Below are positions 45,501 through 56,708 of a stretch of 64,000 bases of DNA, one piece after another. Within the stretch, counting starts at the first letter, position 1. Each line of letters starts with the position of its first letter. This DNA is from Globodera rostochiensis. Lineage: Eukaryota; Nematoda; Chromadorea; Rhabditida; Heteroderidae. A model generated the notes under the pieces. That model made no database searches. It was not told the DNA's origin and saw nothing but the letters and a program-made list of their open reading frames with translations. Made by a program: the position numbers and the translations under genes. Location of the stretch: contig JAEVLN010000008.1 in assembly GCA_018350325.1 (NCBI GenBank), positions 124,001 to 188,000 on the forward strand. Reading direction: 5' to 3'.

Positions 45501-47981
45501 TCAAAGTCGCTTCTCCCATTTTGGCATGCCGCAACTGCTGGGAAATGCGATCGGCTCAATTTCATTTTTGTCCAAAATTTGTTCTCCGGTGAATGAAGCG
45601 GGTATGGCAAAATGCCGAAATGGGCGCCCATCGGAGTCAAAACTCAGTCAAAATAGGAAGGATAAGCGCAGAAGAAATAAATGTTTAGTGCGAATCGCAG
45701 CACAAAACAATGTGCCAATTAAGTTATTGCTTGCCCTTCCATTAATTTGATGTTTAAGAGAATTAGAGAACAAAATGTGGTCCAAATAAAATGGTACTCC
45801 CTGAGGAAACGGGATAAAATATTTCGGCATTTTTGTATTTTGCCTTATTTAAATTTTGATTTTTTTTAGAAAGTGCATTAGACGTTCCTTTTTTCTGGTG
45901 CCTTCCACTCAAACAGCGGAAGTGTCTCTTTTCTAAACAATTGTCGTGTCGTCCGTTGGCATAAAATTGGCGTGTTTCCGTTGTGCCCTCGGGGGCTCTT
46001 TTATTCCCCATGGAAAGGTGCCAAAGTGAAAGAGGAGGGCAGCAATTATTTTTGTTGGGCTGCAATTTGACATTGAATTAAAGAGAGAAATAAAAAGTTG
46101 CGACTTTTATATGAAAACTTTTCTCGTCTTCATTTTAGCAATATATCATTTAGGGACAATAAATAATTCTTGAGAGATTAAAATTGATTAAAAGCGATTA
46201 TTTTTAATTGACGCACAAATTAATTTTTGCTATTTTAGCTAATTAAGCATCAAAACATTTTTTATATTTTCGTGAACGTTTGTTTTTCATTTAAACAATT
46301 TAGAATTCTGGATTCCATTAGTATTTATTTACCCAAATAAACCAAAATCATTTATTTAGAAAACGAAAAAAAAATCTATTTCGACCTTTTGATTTGTTAA
46401 TTTTAAGCTGCAAATGCATAATTGCACTTCCAACTAATTGAATCAATTCAAATATATATATTATTTCAGTGGCCCCAAATTGATCAAAAATGTTGTGGAT
46501 AAGCGAATCGCGACACAAATTCTACAGTATCACATAAAACAGTGAAAAACGATTTTAAATGACAAAGAAAGAGCAATGAAAGGTGGAGGAATAAAGACAC
46601 AAATGAAAGATCTGCCGAACCATCAGGTGGAAACCGACCCAAGCAAAATCCATCGCCCGCCCGGGGTTCAAAAATAGTCTGGCGAGATCCAGGTTGATAC
46701 TAGCCGGACAGCAGCTCAGGATTTGAAGTAAATAAATAATTCCGTAAGATTAATTCGCTAAAAATGTGGTCGAGCGGAAACCCGGATTCAGTCTACTGGC
46801 GCTTCTGATTACCCTCGGACACAAATATTGAAATAGGCAGCAAGGATGTCGTTGCATTCCGCAAATTTTGAGGTGCGAAAATAATCCGTGCCCTTTAATT
46901 TTCGAGGCGCGGAATTCAGGAAATTTTTTGAAGGCGTACAACGGCATCCCTGGTAGACAAGGTTGTGAAAGGAATAATGCCAGAGAAATGATCAGGGCAA
47001 AAGGTGCTTTGAGCAGCCATTTTACATATTTTAGCTTCCAATTGTTCCCAAATAGCCGCGCAATAATATCATAATGCCACTTCATTTCATTGTCAAAAAG
47101 TTATCGAGTGAAAAAACAATCATCTCAACTGTTTCAAAGCCTATGGGTTTAGTTCCAAAAACACAGACGAAACAAATTCATCAGCAATTGATGAACTCAT
47201 TATGAAAAGAAAACCAGAATTCGATACTGCTCTGTTTTTCGAGAACAGAACACAAAATTCCATGTCAATAATGATCAGTTCAAAGTTCGCAAAAATTAAG
47301 TTTCCCCGTTGACCTGTTATTGTGTTCCAAACAGAGGCGTAAGCAAACAAAAAAAAAAATTTCACAGTTTTAACCCCTTTTCGACTAGTTTTAAGTCTCA
47401 AAGCAAAAAACTATACTCTTTAAAAAAAGACTAGGTAATCCAAATTGGGCGCACTTTGCACTGATAACCCATACATAAATGTATGGATAAATATTTAAAA
47501 GTACATGCATTTGATGTGTTAATACGTGGTACATAAAACCGTAAGGAGACAACAAAAATATACACAACAACGGCAGACCAACAAAAAAGAATGACGGTAA
47601 CACATAAATAAATATGTTTGGTTTGTTTTACCCATGTCACGAAAAGCACATTCTTTACAGACATCAATCAGAGAGTTAGGGGTGGTCATTTTCTTACCAG
47701 AGATCGGATCGGACACGAACGCACCACAAAACCTTCTGCTGTTTTGCATAATATGTAAAAAACGATCGGGGTTATATTTGAAACATAAACAGGGTAGAGG
47801 TAGGGACTTTAGAAGAGAAGCACGCCCCCCCACCCCCCGGAGGGCCTGTTTTCAATTATTGCATAGCCAAATCAAGGTCTGGCTGGCAACTTGAATAAAG
47901 AATTGCAATTGGAATGTTTCGATAGAGTCTCCATGCATGTTTCGTCCTCCAATCTCTGTGTATCAATGAAATTAGTTCAAT
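42512..47981. other. 5.5-kb spacer with no confident gene
   Basis: Between the start of the Kv gene and the 3' end of the SUCO-like gene, both transcribed leftwards. Two GC-rich islands stand out: 43260-43500 (plus ORF of 89 codons) and 44820-45040 (three overlapping plus ORFs, one reading REHTPERSVTGVAKNISSVVG). Minus ORFs at 46750-47085 (111 codons, hydrophobic segment then Cys-rich) and 47519-47833 (104 codons, FVSDPISGKKMTTPN) may be relics of genes or mobile elements. None shows a multi-exon structure I can defend. Poly-G tracts occur at 42841-42853 and near 44395-44406. Confidence 0.45.
47519..47833 (-). CDS. Uncharacterised ORF, possible gene or mobile-element relic (104 aa)
   Basis: An open stretch with a soluble N-terminal half (NPDRFLHIMQNSRRFCGAF; SDPISGKKMTTPNSLIDVCK) and a Cys-rich hydrophobic C-terminal half. 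Composition is less GC-rich than true exons in this window. No family is recognised, and the opposite strand is also open. Confidence 0.2.
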   Translation of the reverse strand: MGGRASLLKSLPLPCLCFKYNPDRFLHIMQNSRRFCGAFVSDPISGKKMTTPNSLIDVCKECAFRDMGKTNQTYLFMCYRHSFLLVCRCCVYFCCLLTVLCTTY

Positions 47982-50900
47982 TTATGAGTTGAGCAAGGGT
48001 AATGAATGTTGAGAAGTCGCGTTCACGTTCATGGTGGTCAAAGTCGTCGTTGTGTTTGAAGGTAACGTTGATGCAGTTAAGCAACGTTGGTGGACACAAT
48101 CGCAGAGCACGCGGAACAGTTTGAGCATCACGAGAGTGCCGAGCTGAACCAGAAGCACCAGGTAGAGCACTTGACTGGTCTGAACGACACGAAAGGCATT
48201 GATTGATTGCATTGTGTAATTAAATTCAAAATTTAACTGTACAATTAAATTTGCTAAAAAAAAGAAGTTAAACATTTAATTTTTTTACCGTCCAAAGACC
48301 ATCCGTCGATTTGCCACCAAATTCCGAGTGAGCGGCCATCGGCATTGAGCCATAGGGAGCGGCCGAAGTGCTGTGCATTGGCGGAAGAGTGCTCATTATC
48401 GCGTCGCCACTGACAAGGCACGCTGAAACCACAAATTCCATCCAATCATCGGTCGAAACAAAATTTTAAGAAAAGTCCTATTTTCGCTTAATTCTACGCA
48501 CCTTGTTCGCCTCTACAATGAGCATCGCTGGCACGGTAGCCGTGCACAGGGCTCAGCATGGGCCGGTAGAAGAAGCCGCCAGTGCCCGTCGCCTGTACAA
48601 CGGTCGTTTGGACGGATTGGAGTTGCTGCGAGAGACGCCGCACTTCACGCTGCAACTCGGTGATCTGTTTTGGCAAAAACAATTATAGCGATTATAAAAA
48701 TGGTACAAAATAATAAGCCAAAGTCACACGGCGATTTTCTTAAAAATTCCCAACTACCCGGTTCGTTCATGATGTTGCATAAACACACCATAACCAACCT
48801 TCTGCTTCATGTCCGTCTCCACCCGGTTGGCCTCTTGTTTGGCCATGCGTTCCGCCTCCTTGGAAAAACGTTCCCTTTGCTGTTTGAGTTCGTCCTCCTC
48901 CCTCGCCGCACCGCTCACACAACGCCTGCCCAGCTCCAGCAAATGTTCACTGCTCAGCGACATGTTCTGCTCCAACGCGGTCAGCCGTTTGTTTAGCTTC
49001 ATGAACACCGACTCCTTGTGGGTTGAACTGGTGCCCGGCAGAGGGCTCAAATTGCCTTAAAACAAAGTCTCGTTCAACATGTAATAAAAAAACAGACAAG
49101 TTCTCTTACCCTTCTCCACCACTTTTGCATCCAATAATGGCTTTTGTAGTTGTTGTACTGGTTGCTGTTGTTGTTGCTGCATTAGTTTCTGCTCTCTTTT
49201 GTCAGTGTCGTCTCTGGTTTCGCTGCTTAGGCTGTTGTTGCTGCTATTTGCCATCCCCGTTGGAGTTTGACCCTGATGCGGTTGCTGTACTGCTTGAATT
49301 TGTTGCTGCTGTTGGCCATTCACTTCGTGTTGCTGCTCAACCGGAGGCGACTTCGTCATCGTCTCTGTCGTTTTTTGGGTGCTTCCTCCATTCGATGTGC
49401 ATGTCCGAGGTCGTTGAACAGAAGCCGCTGCGCAAAAAGCGGACCGTGTTGGCGAAATTCGGTTGAGGAACTCCAACAGAATAGAAGTTCGCCCCTGAAA
49501 ATTTCAAAGTGATTGCTAAACATCACCCGGATGCCGGTTAATTGGAATCGCTAATGGCCAACCATTTAATACCTTTGTCGTCAGCAGTGGCGATCTGTCT
49601 ACAACAGAAGAGTCCTTCATTCTTGAGCTGTGCCTCGTCATCTGATTGGGTCCAGGTCCGAAAAATACATGACAAACCCAATCGCACTGCAGCAAACTGT
49701 CTCGAGGGCATTTGCGACAACGTTGCGCGACATTTGGCCGAGTTGGTGGCCTGTGAACGGAATAAATCATTGGAATAAAACTATTTCATTCAAAATCACC
49801 CGCTCATTATTATTGCCAGCTGTTGCTGCCCATCCTCCTTCAATGTCATTGTTGGCGTTCCCATTGTTGTGCTGGTGCTCTGTTTGTTGTCATCGTCGCC
49901 GCCGTTCCCGTCCTCACCATTTTTGTTTGTTGGCAGTGAGAATGTACGACCAAATACTGAGTCCAACTGGTGTTGCATTGCGTCAACCACAACTGTCTCG
50001 GCCTCGTACTCGTCCACCATTGACGTGCCGTAGAGACGGAAGGTGCTCAGCGTGCAATAGTGCTCCATCCCGTAGTGAGAGAGCAGTTCCAACTGTGCGA
50101 TTTTTATTTAAATTTGGCTAAAATCTGCATTTTCATATCCTTGGGAGGAAAAAAGCTGGAATTTTTTCCCCATTTAAACATCGTTAAACACAAACCTTAA
50201 CAAATTTGGCGTAGGAGGTGGGTTCGAGCACGTTGAACGGCTGTACCTCGCGGTTATCCAACGCTTCGAATTCGCCAATGAACGCCCATTCTTGCGTCGG
50301 ATACCTCTCACTGCCCCAGAGGCGAAAATGTCGAGGGCTGGAGGAGAACAGCTCGAAGTTGGCTATTTCCAACGCTGTGGGCTAAAAAAGACGCAAAATT
50401 TTGTGTATTGATGGGAACGAAAATGCCCGCCTGAATTGTCTCGCATAGTTCGATGATCAAAAATTTGTCCTGCGCCCGTTCGCAAGGATTCCGCATGTAA
50501 TCGTCCCGTTCCGGATCGTTGAGAATGGCGCCACGGTTTTCGGCCTCTGCGTTGGAGTACAGCACCTTCATTTTTTTTGATCTATTTAATGGATTTCATA
50601 GTGTTTTATGTCGCTATGTATCTCTTTCAAATCGCGCAAAAATTTTCGCAAAAATTTTTTCCCCGATTTTATTACACTAATGCAACATAATTAACGACAC
50701 CTTTGCACCACAATCCTTGGAGGCGTAGTTGCGCTTCGGGTACGGATGTTGTTGTTGCTGTTGGTGGTGAAGAAGGACATCGGCGGCAACAACAGCGGCG
50801 GGCGTGAGCGTCGGAGACGATGGCGCAGTCGGCGGTTGTTCAGTGGGAAGAGGAGGAGGCGAAGACTCCACCGCTTCCGTTGCTGCGGTTTCCGATGATG

Positions 50901-51153
50901 CTGATTCGTCATGCTGATCTGACTGATGAGCCGATTGAGAAGAGCTGCAATTTTGAGCACGTTATATATCCCTTTTCTTAGCTACAATATGAAAATCTTT
51001 CAACATGCAACCCGCCGTTATCTGGATCCAAAGGTCAATAACAACAAACTCATTGATCACTGCCAAAGTCAAGGGCGGCCAATCAGACACGACCACCATC
51101 AAAAGGAGAACGAGGAGTTGCTGACGCCTTCCGGTCAGTTGCAGTAGATACAT
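47982..51153 (-). CDS. SUCO/SLP1-like SUN-domain membrane protein, about 775 aa
   Basis: Eleven exons: complement of 47982..48179, 48289..48422, 48502..48664, 48799..49055, 49110..49494, 49522..49750, 49800..50092, 50196..50381, 50431..50565, 50701..50944 and 51050..51153. ATG 51153 lies 20 nt after a TTTTCAG acceptor and begins a signal peptide (QQLLVLLLMVVVSDWPP). Residues 107-255 match the SUN-like domain of SUCO/Opt/Slp1 (NYASKDCGAK, IIELCETIQ, IANFELFSSSPRHF, LLSHYGMEHYCTLSTFRLYG). A polyQ region follows, then the SUCO-type coiled coil (SVFMKLNKRLTALEQNMSLS) and a TM helix near residues 714-735. Known relatives act in the ER in folding or secretion of membrane and matrix proteins. The 50431 donor appears to be GC, and the exon 1 donor is least certain. 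Confidence 0.8.
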
Positions 51154-51341
51154 CCACCGTTTGCGATAGAGCTTCTGAAAACAAAATTGAGGAGTTTAAT
51201 CTAACAATTTAAGATCAAATATGCGGTGGTCCATCGATAGATGGAACCGATGAAAACGATGGAACAAAACTTAGGGGAAAAACATTATAGTCGCTTTTAC
51301 ATAAACGAAAATAAACGGATGTTCAAAGAATTGATCGCATT

Positions 51342-51347
51342 TTTATT
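51342..51347 (-). terminator. Poly(A) signal AATAAA of the pbs-6-like gene
   Basis: Canonical hexamer on the minus strand, 55 nt after the stop codon at 51402-51404 and before the trans-splice-like acceptor of the next gene. Confidence 0.55.
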
Positions 51348-51401
51348 CCAACACTTCGTCAAAATGCTAACAAAAGCAGCAGTCGCAACGACAACGAGAA
51401 G

Positions 51402-52868
51402 TTAATCGCCACGCAAGCGGAAAGTTTGGTGGTGCACCTACAAAAAAAATTTAGAAAATTTCGGATTTAACAAAATATTTTATATTAAACAAATCGTTTT
51501 TTGCTCATTCGAAAAAATACTTCTCCTCGGCAAACGACAAAAACAGGTATTTATACTCTTTTGCATATTAACAAAAAAAAAGTTGCCTGGTCTTCGCCCG
51601 CCTTCGCCCAGTACAATTTGACGCTGTCCCCGGTGGTGGTCTCACGCTCGGACAGACCGCGGAAGGCGTCTCGCATCACTGAAAGCGAATCAAAAATTTA
51701 TTATTAAAAAAAAGTTGCAAACGCGGTGGTTACCCGAAAGTGCCCGCTCCAAAGTCGGGGCTGGCATTTTTTTGCGCTCTTCAGGCGACACCGTCGAAAA
51801 AGTCCACTGATTTTCGAAAAATGTTTGCACAATTTTCCCGCCATATCCGCTCGCATTGAAGGGAAAGCGCTCCATGCATCCGATCGGATCATAGCCGTAG
51901 ATGGAACCATGTCCTGAACAAGGAACACGAACTTTTTTCTCAACCAGACACTATCAAAACTATTCTCTGAAAGCAAGCAAACAAATTTTTGTATCCAAAA
52001 ATCGCATTCCTCCTTTGCTTCATTTTTCTTGACCCCGAATGCATCCATTTAATTCAAAAAATGAGAACAATAGGCGTGGTGGTGTCCATTACCATCACTG
52101 TCAATGCCGCAAAGAATGGCGCCCGTGTAATAAGGGAAACTGCGACGAGAGTACAGCATACGCGCCAGCATTTCACTGCATTGCTCTAGTGACATGGCGT
52201 GTTGGTAGACGAACTCGTAGTGGTCAATGCGTAACTGAGAAAACGAAGTATGGTTTTGTTTTTTGACTTTTGGTTTTAAGATTCAGTTCCGAAAATATAT
52301 TGAAAATTTCTTTTTGCTCAAAAAAAATAGACAACCCAAAAATAAACCTTGAGCAAGCGTTTCAATTGAAGCACATCGCCGTAGAAGCCGCAGCTGTTCA
52401 GAATGATTTTGTTGGTGCTGAACAACAAAATCGGAATGATTAACCGCCCAAAATAGACGCGTACAGAATATGCGTCTTCTCGCAGTTGCGCGACAAAATT
52501 TCAATTTCGTTTGGCCCCGTCAAGCGCGTGTCGCTGGCCACCACAACGAAGTCATCGCCGGCCAATGCAGCCGCTGTCCTGAAAAGTTTCAGTTTTAAAT
52601 GAAGTTTTAGTGGCCATTTTCACGGAAAAGTGCTACTAAATTTTGACCAAACGATCTGACCTTTTTTCTTGCACTATTTTTAGATTATTTTAGATTTCAA
52701 CAAATCCGGATTTCCATACCCTCCCTGCGAGGTGTACGGGTTCCACTGTCTCTGCTGTTCTATCATTGGTGACATTGCGGCTAAAGCGGCAGAGGAGTCA
52801 TCCAACGTCTCCTTGAACTTAGCCATTTGCACAATAGGCGATTTTCCCACAAAATTGTAGAAATCCAT
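51402..52868 (-). CDS. pbs-6: 20S proteasome subunit beta-6 (PSMB1 type), 260 aa
   Basis: Seven exons: complement of 51402..51437, 51587..51678, 51734..51913, 52093..52234, 52348..52417, 52465..52578 and 52720..52868; phases agree throughout. After a 49-residue N-terminal extension the chain follows the beta-6 fold: NPYTSQGGTAAALAGDDFVV, ASDTRLTG, THILTNKIILNSCGFYGD, LYSRRFLPYY, GIDSDGNGHGSIYGYDPIG, VMRDAFRGLSERETTTGDSV and the C-terminus VHHQTFRLRGD, equivalent to the ETVSLRKD end of human PSMB1. Beta-6 lacks the catalytic N-terminal Thr and serves as a structural subunit of the beta ring. The last intron (51438-51586) uses a GC donor (GACCAG|GCAACT); reading through it would replace the conserved C-terminus with an unrelated 10-residue tail. 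Confidence 0.9.
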
Positions 52869-53408
52869 TACTTATTCTGTTATTAAAACTTACTGGATAT
52901 AAGTTTCTATTTTTCAGTAAAAAGGACAAATCTCCAGTCAATAAAAATCGTCATTAGCGGGAAAAGAGTTAGGAAACAAGGGAAAACAAATGATTTGCCC
53001 ATTAGTTACATACATCAGCGCAGCGTAAAAAAAATCAATTTTATGCAACGTTTTGCAAATTACAACGAAGAAACGAGGGAAAAAAGATCGTTCAACTAAC
53101 AAGAGTTAGCTGTTTCTCTCGGTAATCCAATGAAAAAGGCATCTGCCTTGTTTTTTGATCAAAAATTTCAGTCGTTCGTAGAGGAAAATGATGATAATGA
53201 AAATTTAGTGTTTGTGGTGGAAAAGGTAAAGGGATTGATCAATTTGAGTCAGAAGCTGAAATTAAAGGCCATTAAATTGAAAAGGGAAATCGAATTTTTT
53301 GTTTCAAAAGTTTTTCTCAGAGATCATAAAACAATTGAGTGAAATCTTTTTTTTTAAATACGCCTTAATCAATAACAACAAAAAGACCTAAATTTCTAGA
53401 AAACTGAT
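52869..53408. other. Intergenic spacer between the RGG-rich gene and pbs-6
   Basis: AT-rich. An acceptor-like CTTATATCCAG lies 24 nt before the pbs-6 ATG and could take a spliced leader. A 70-codon plus ORF at 53130-53342 is probably chance. Confidence 0.5.
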
Positions 53409-54124
53409 CTATTCATCATCGTTCCCCATCAGACGACGTCTACGATTAACAACAGCCCCGTGGCGTCCTCGTCCTCGACCCCCCCTGACGTTCTGTCCCT
53501 CCTGCTGCGGCTCAATGCCGGCATCCTCTGCTTGTCCAGGTTCTCCGCCGATCGCATGGCGTCTTTGACCACCGCGGCGTCCTCTTCTAGCACCTCGAAT
53601 AGCACGGCCACCTCCGCGTCGCTGTACTGCGCCTAAACTTTTTTGTGTCAAAAAATGCCGGAATGTCACAACTTTTTTATTAGATTGTTTTGTTCTTCCT
53701 TACCTCGTCGGTCCCTAGCGGCCGCCTGTTCCACTGATGTGATGAGTTGGGCAATTCCTCCAATAATTCGTACCCCTCGGCTGGTAACAGCCATCGACGT
53801 CGCTCTCCCGGCTGCTGCGCCTTAAGTGAAAAATGTTCTAGGACATTGTTATTCTTAGTCATTACCCCTTCGTCGTGTGTTTCCACGCTGAATTCGCATT
53901 GCTTCGTTGAACATTTCAATAAAATCCGTCATGACGTTAGCCATTTGATTCGCAATTTGTTGTGATATTGGTGTATTGACCAATCTATTTTGCTCTCTAA
54001 TATTTCTGTGAACAGCGGAACTCAGCTCACGCGCTACTCCTTGCGCTATTGTAAATTCAAAATTAGGGTTGTCATGGCCCTCCATTTTTTTGTTTGCTAA
54101 TCTAAACGCTAATGAAAACGCCAT
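53409..54124 (-). CDS. RGG/RG-rich protein of unknown function, 199 aa
   Basis: Three exons: complement of 53409..53632, 53704..53820 and 53866..54124, both introns phase 1 and GT-AG. The start lies 13 nt after an ATATTTAG acceptor. Residues about 15-85 (MEGHDNPNFEFTIAQGVARE, MANVMTDFIEMFNEAMRI) look alpha-helical; the middle exon reads AAAGRATSMAVTSRGVRIIG and so on; the last exon is full of Arg-Gly (RRGGGRAIRGARRGRRGGQ, VRGGRGRGRHGAVVNRRRR) and ends LMGNDDE. RGG boxes bind RNA and are methylated by PRMTs, so a role in RNA handling is possible. The same last exon is also open in another frame (rich in Ala/Glu/Val), but only the RGG frame follows from the splice phases. Confidence 0.65.
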
Positions 54125-54314
54125 CAATTCCTTTAGCTAAATATTCTAATCAAAGTACAATTTATCGAATTAACGATTGAGTTTGAAAATTGTAAACAGG
54201 AAAACTTTTTAAATTAATCAATGTTACTTTATAAAGAATAGAACAATCTAATAAGGTTGAACAAAATAATGAAAATGGGCAGGGAGTATCCATCATCACA
54301 TTTTCTTTTAGCCT

Positions 54315-56708
54315 TCAGTCTTGTTTCCGACTTTTCTTAAGCTTCTCTCGTTCCACCTCCTCTTCAGATTCACTCTCCTCCCTTATGTCATCCACGCCAC
54401 TCTTCACAGATTTGATAGCAATTTTGACCAGCAAATAGGTCCAAAAGATATGCAGGAGCAGCAAAATGAAAAGGACAGCCAAGAACACCCGCGGGATGAT
54501 GGGCTTTTGGAACAAATCGGTCCACCTGAACAATTTAGCATAAAGTAAAATCTTTTAATATCATCCTTCACCGATAGGACTCCATGATGAGTCTTGGAGC
54601 ATCAAAAAGCATATGTCGGACAAGCTTGAGCGGGAAAACGACAAGGCGTGTACCGACCCACACCAGCATGAACACACAGAAGTCGATAGTTACTGCCCGG
54701 TCCCACCCAGCATAGCGGAACAGCTTGCCAAGCTCACTTAATCGGATGAAAAAATTAGTAAAATCTTGTGTAAAGGTGAATAATTCAACTAAAGGTCCAT
54801 TCCTGCGTTGCTCGGCGGTGCCGATAAGCTTTAATTTTTGTCGAAATTGTTACGGAAACTAGACCCAATTGATCTTTTCAGACTTTTCGGTAATACTGAA
54901 GATGGTGCCCCCATTTTTCAAAAAAACAAAATTGTTTTTAAAAAATTTTTCTAGGGGTATTCGAGAGTGTAGAGCCGAATTTGACAACCACAATTTCAAA
55001 TCTCGGACTCAAATTCAAACAATTTTTCAAAAATCAATTTATGGCTAAATTGCTTTTTGAATTTTTAAAAAATTGTTCGATTTAGGTCCGGGATTTGAAA
55101 TTAATCAAAATAGAGGTAGATTCGGACTGTGCGCCATTGAAAACCTTAATCGACTTTGGAAATTTATATTTTTTGGGGGAAAATGGGGGGGGGGGGGCAC
55201 CATCTTCAGTATTACCGTGATATATCAACCTTAGTAAAGCTCTTTTCTTTGGGTGAAAAGATTTATTTCATGGGGAGGAAGCACCCCCCCCCCCCCCCCC
55301 CTGGATACGTGCCTGGCTCGACCCTAATGTACTCACAGAAAAACGTCGGCACTGTCGTGGAGAATCAAAATGAGAGTGGCGGCGCGAACGAAATTAATTG
55401 TGAAGCTCATGGAGAGGAGGAGAATGGTGGCAACATGATGTGTGGCCATTTCGTAATGGTCCGAGCGCCGGACGTCAAACACAACAAGACTAAAAAAAAT
55501 TTTGGAATATAGACAAAAAAGAAACAAAAACCTGAAGAGCAGAGAAAGGTAGAAGCCGGACTGGACGATGAAATATAGCCAGACGTTACTAAAATTGTCT
55601 TTTAAGTTAATTAAATTGGGAATGGCAAAATACGAAAATGATCGTGTTTAAATCCTTTTACAGTAACCCATGCCCAACAATCGCTTACTTCGGGAGATGG
55701 TGCTTGGGCCATTCCCGGAAGCATTCGATTACACTGGAGAACTGAGGCTCATTGTAGAGCACCGCCATGCCGACAAGCCAAATGATTGCGTAGTAAGTGA
55801 AACGCCATGCCGTCTCGGCAACCCGTTTGAATTTGGACCGTCCGGCAAAGCCAAAAAACAAATGATCCAAAATGCGATGATAAATGCTGCCCTAAAGAAG
55901 TAAAAATTCATTTGACTGTAATTTTGGGCAATGGTGGAGAATTGCGGTCCCGACGAAAATTTTTTAAAATTGTTTTGGATGTTTATAATTTTAAACGCAT
56001 GTTTTCTAGGGTGTAAAAATGCGTAGAACACGAATCCGAGCTCGGATTTTTCGAATGTCGAACTCCGAACCCGAACATTTTTCGAAATTTCAAAATGCAA
56101 CTTTTTTTTTGGGTTGCCAAATTTTTTATATTGCACATTTCGACCCCGTAACGATTAAATTATTTTGTCTTCTTATTATTACAAACATTTTCGTGCATTT
56201 TATGATGGTTTTAAGCTTATTGGGTTCATGCATAAATTATTTTCACATGCTAAAATTTCAAAAAATGTTCGAATTCGGGTTCGGAGTTCGACATTCGAAA
56301 AATCCGAGCTCGGATTCGTGTTCTACGCATTTCTACACCCTAGAAAACATGCAGTCTGAATTTTTAAAACTTTTTTTCGTCGGGACCGCAATTCTCCACC
56401 ATTGCCTAATTTTGCAAATTATTTCTATTTTCGGAGTTGACTTTCCTTTCGAATACAGAGAACAAGGAATTGTCCCGAAAAGCGTAAAAATAAACCTTTT
56501 TTCTGTCCATCCACCCGCCGTAATAGCCAATTGGAAGAAAGACAAGTGCTTCGGTAAGTATGCGTATGAAGGTGATGATGCAAGCGGCCAGAAACGCGTA
56601 GCTGAGCTCGCGAAATTGCGGATAGTTCATGCCGCCCCTGGACTCAAGGTCGGCCCAGGTCATGTTAGGCGGTAACCAAATGTATTCGTTCCAAATAATG
56701 GACGACAT
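54315..56708 (-). CDS. Ceramide synthase (Lag1/TLC family), 333 aa
   Basis: Six exons: complement of 54315..54525, 54572..54736, 55337..55489, 55532..55588, 55689..55891 and 56496..56708; total length divides by three with consistent phases. The N-terminus (MSSIIWNEYIWLPPNMTWAD) and first TM (YAFLAACIITFIRILTEALVF) are typical; KFKRVAETAWRFTYYAII opens the TLC domain. The Lag1 motif is present at about residues 162-211: DVRRSDHYEMATHHVATILL with the two catalytic His, then FTINFVRAATLILILHDSAD. The protein ends in an acidic cytoplasmic tail (REESESEEEVEREKLKKS). It N-acylates sphingoid bases with acyl-CoA in the ER. The length matches C. elegans HYL-2/LAGR-1; which paralogue cannot be told. 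Two introns carry foldback elements. Confidence 0.92.
54888..55217. repeat. Degenerate inverted-repeat element in a ceramide synthase intron
   Basis: Terminal inverted repeats CGGTAATACTGAAGATGGTG at 54888 and its complement ending at 55217 enclose about 330 bp. The inner arms are also inversely related but diverged (GCCGAAT...AATTTCAAATC against its complement). A poly-G run sits inside the right end. No clear target duplication remains. It accounts for over half of the 600-bp intron. Confidence 0.7.
55284..55301 (+). repeat. 18-nt poly-C tract
   Basis: An uninterrupted C run just outside the 54888-55217 foldback element, within the same intron. Confidence 0.9.
55927..56406. mobile_element. 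480-bp palindromic (foldback) MITE with an 8-bp target duplication
   Basis: Two arms of about 190 bp are near-perfect inverted copies (ends GGCAATGGTGGAGAATTGCG and complement; inner CGTAGAACACGAATCCGAGC) around a roughly 100-bp centre. The 8-mer TAATTTTG occurs directly on both sides (55919-55926 and 56407-56414), the footprint of an 8-bp target site duplication as made by hAT-type transposases. No coding capacity, so it is non-autonomous. It fills most of the first ceramide synthase intron (55892-56495). Confidence 0.85.

Noticed and set aside
51540..51678. pbs-6 read-through end GEDQATFFLLICKRV
   Set aside because: Loses the conserved LRxD C-terminus that the next exon supplies in phase.
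56019..56675. 218-codon plus-strand ORF, the longest plus ORF near 56 kb
   Set aside because: It runs through both arms of the palindromic MITE and then antisense through the first ceramide synthase exon; composition follows the repeat, not a gene.
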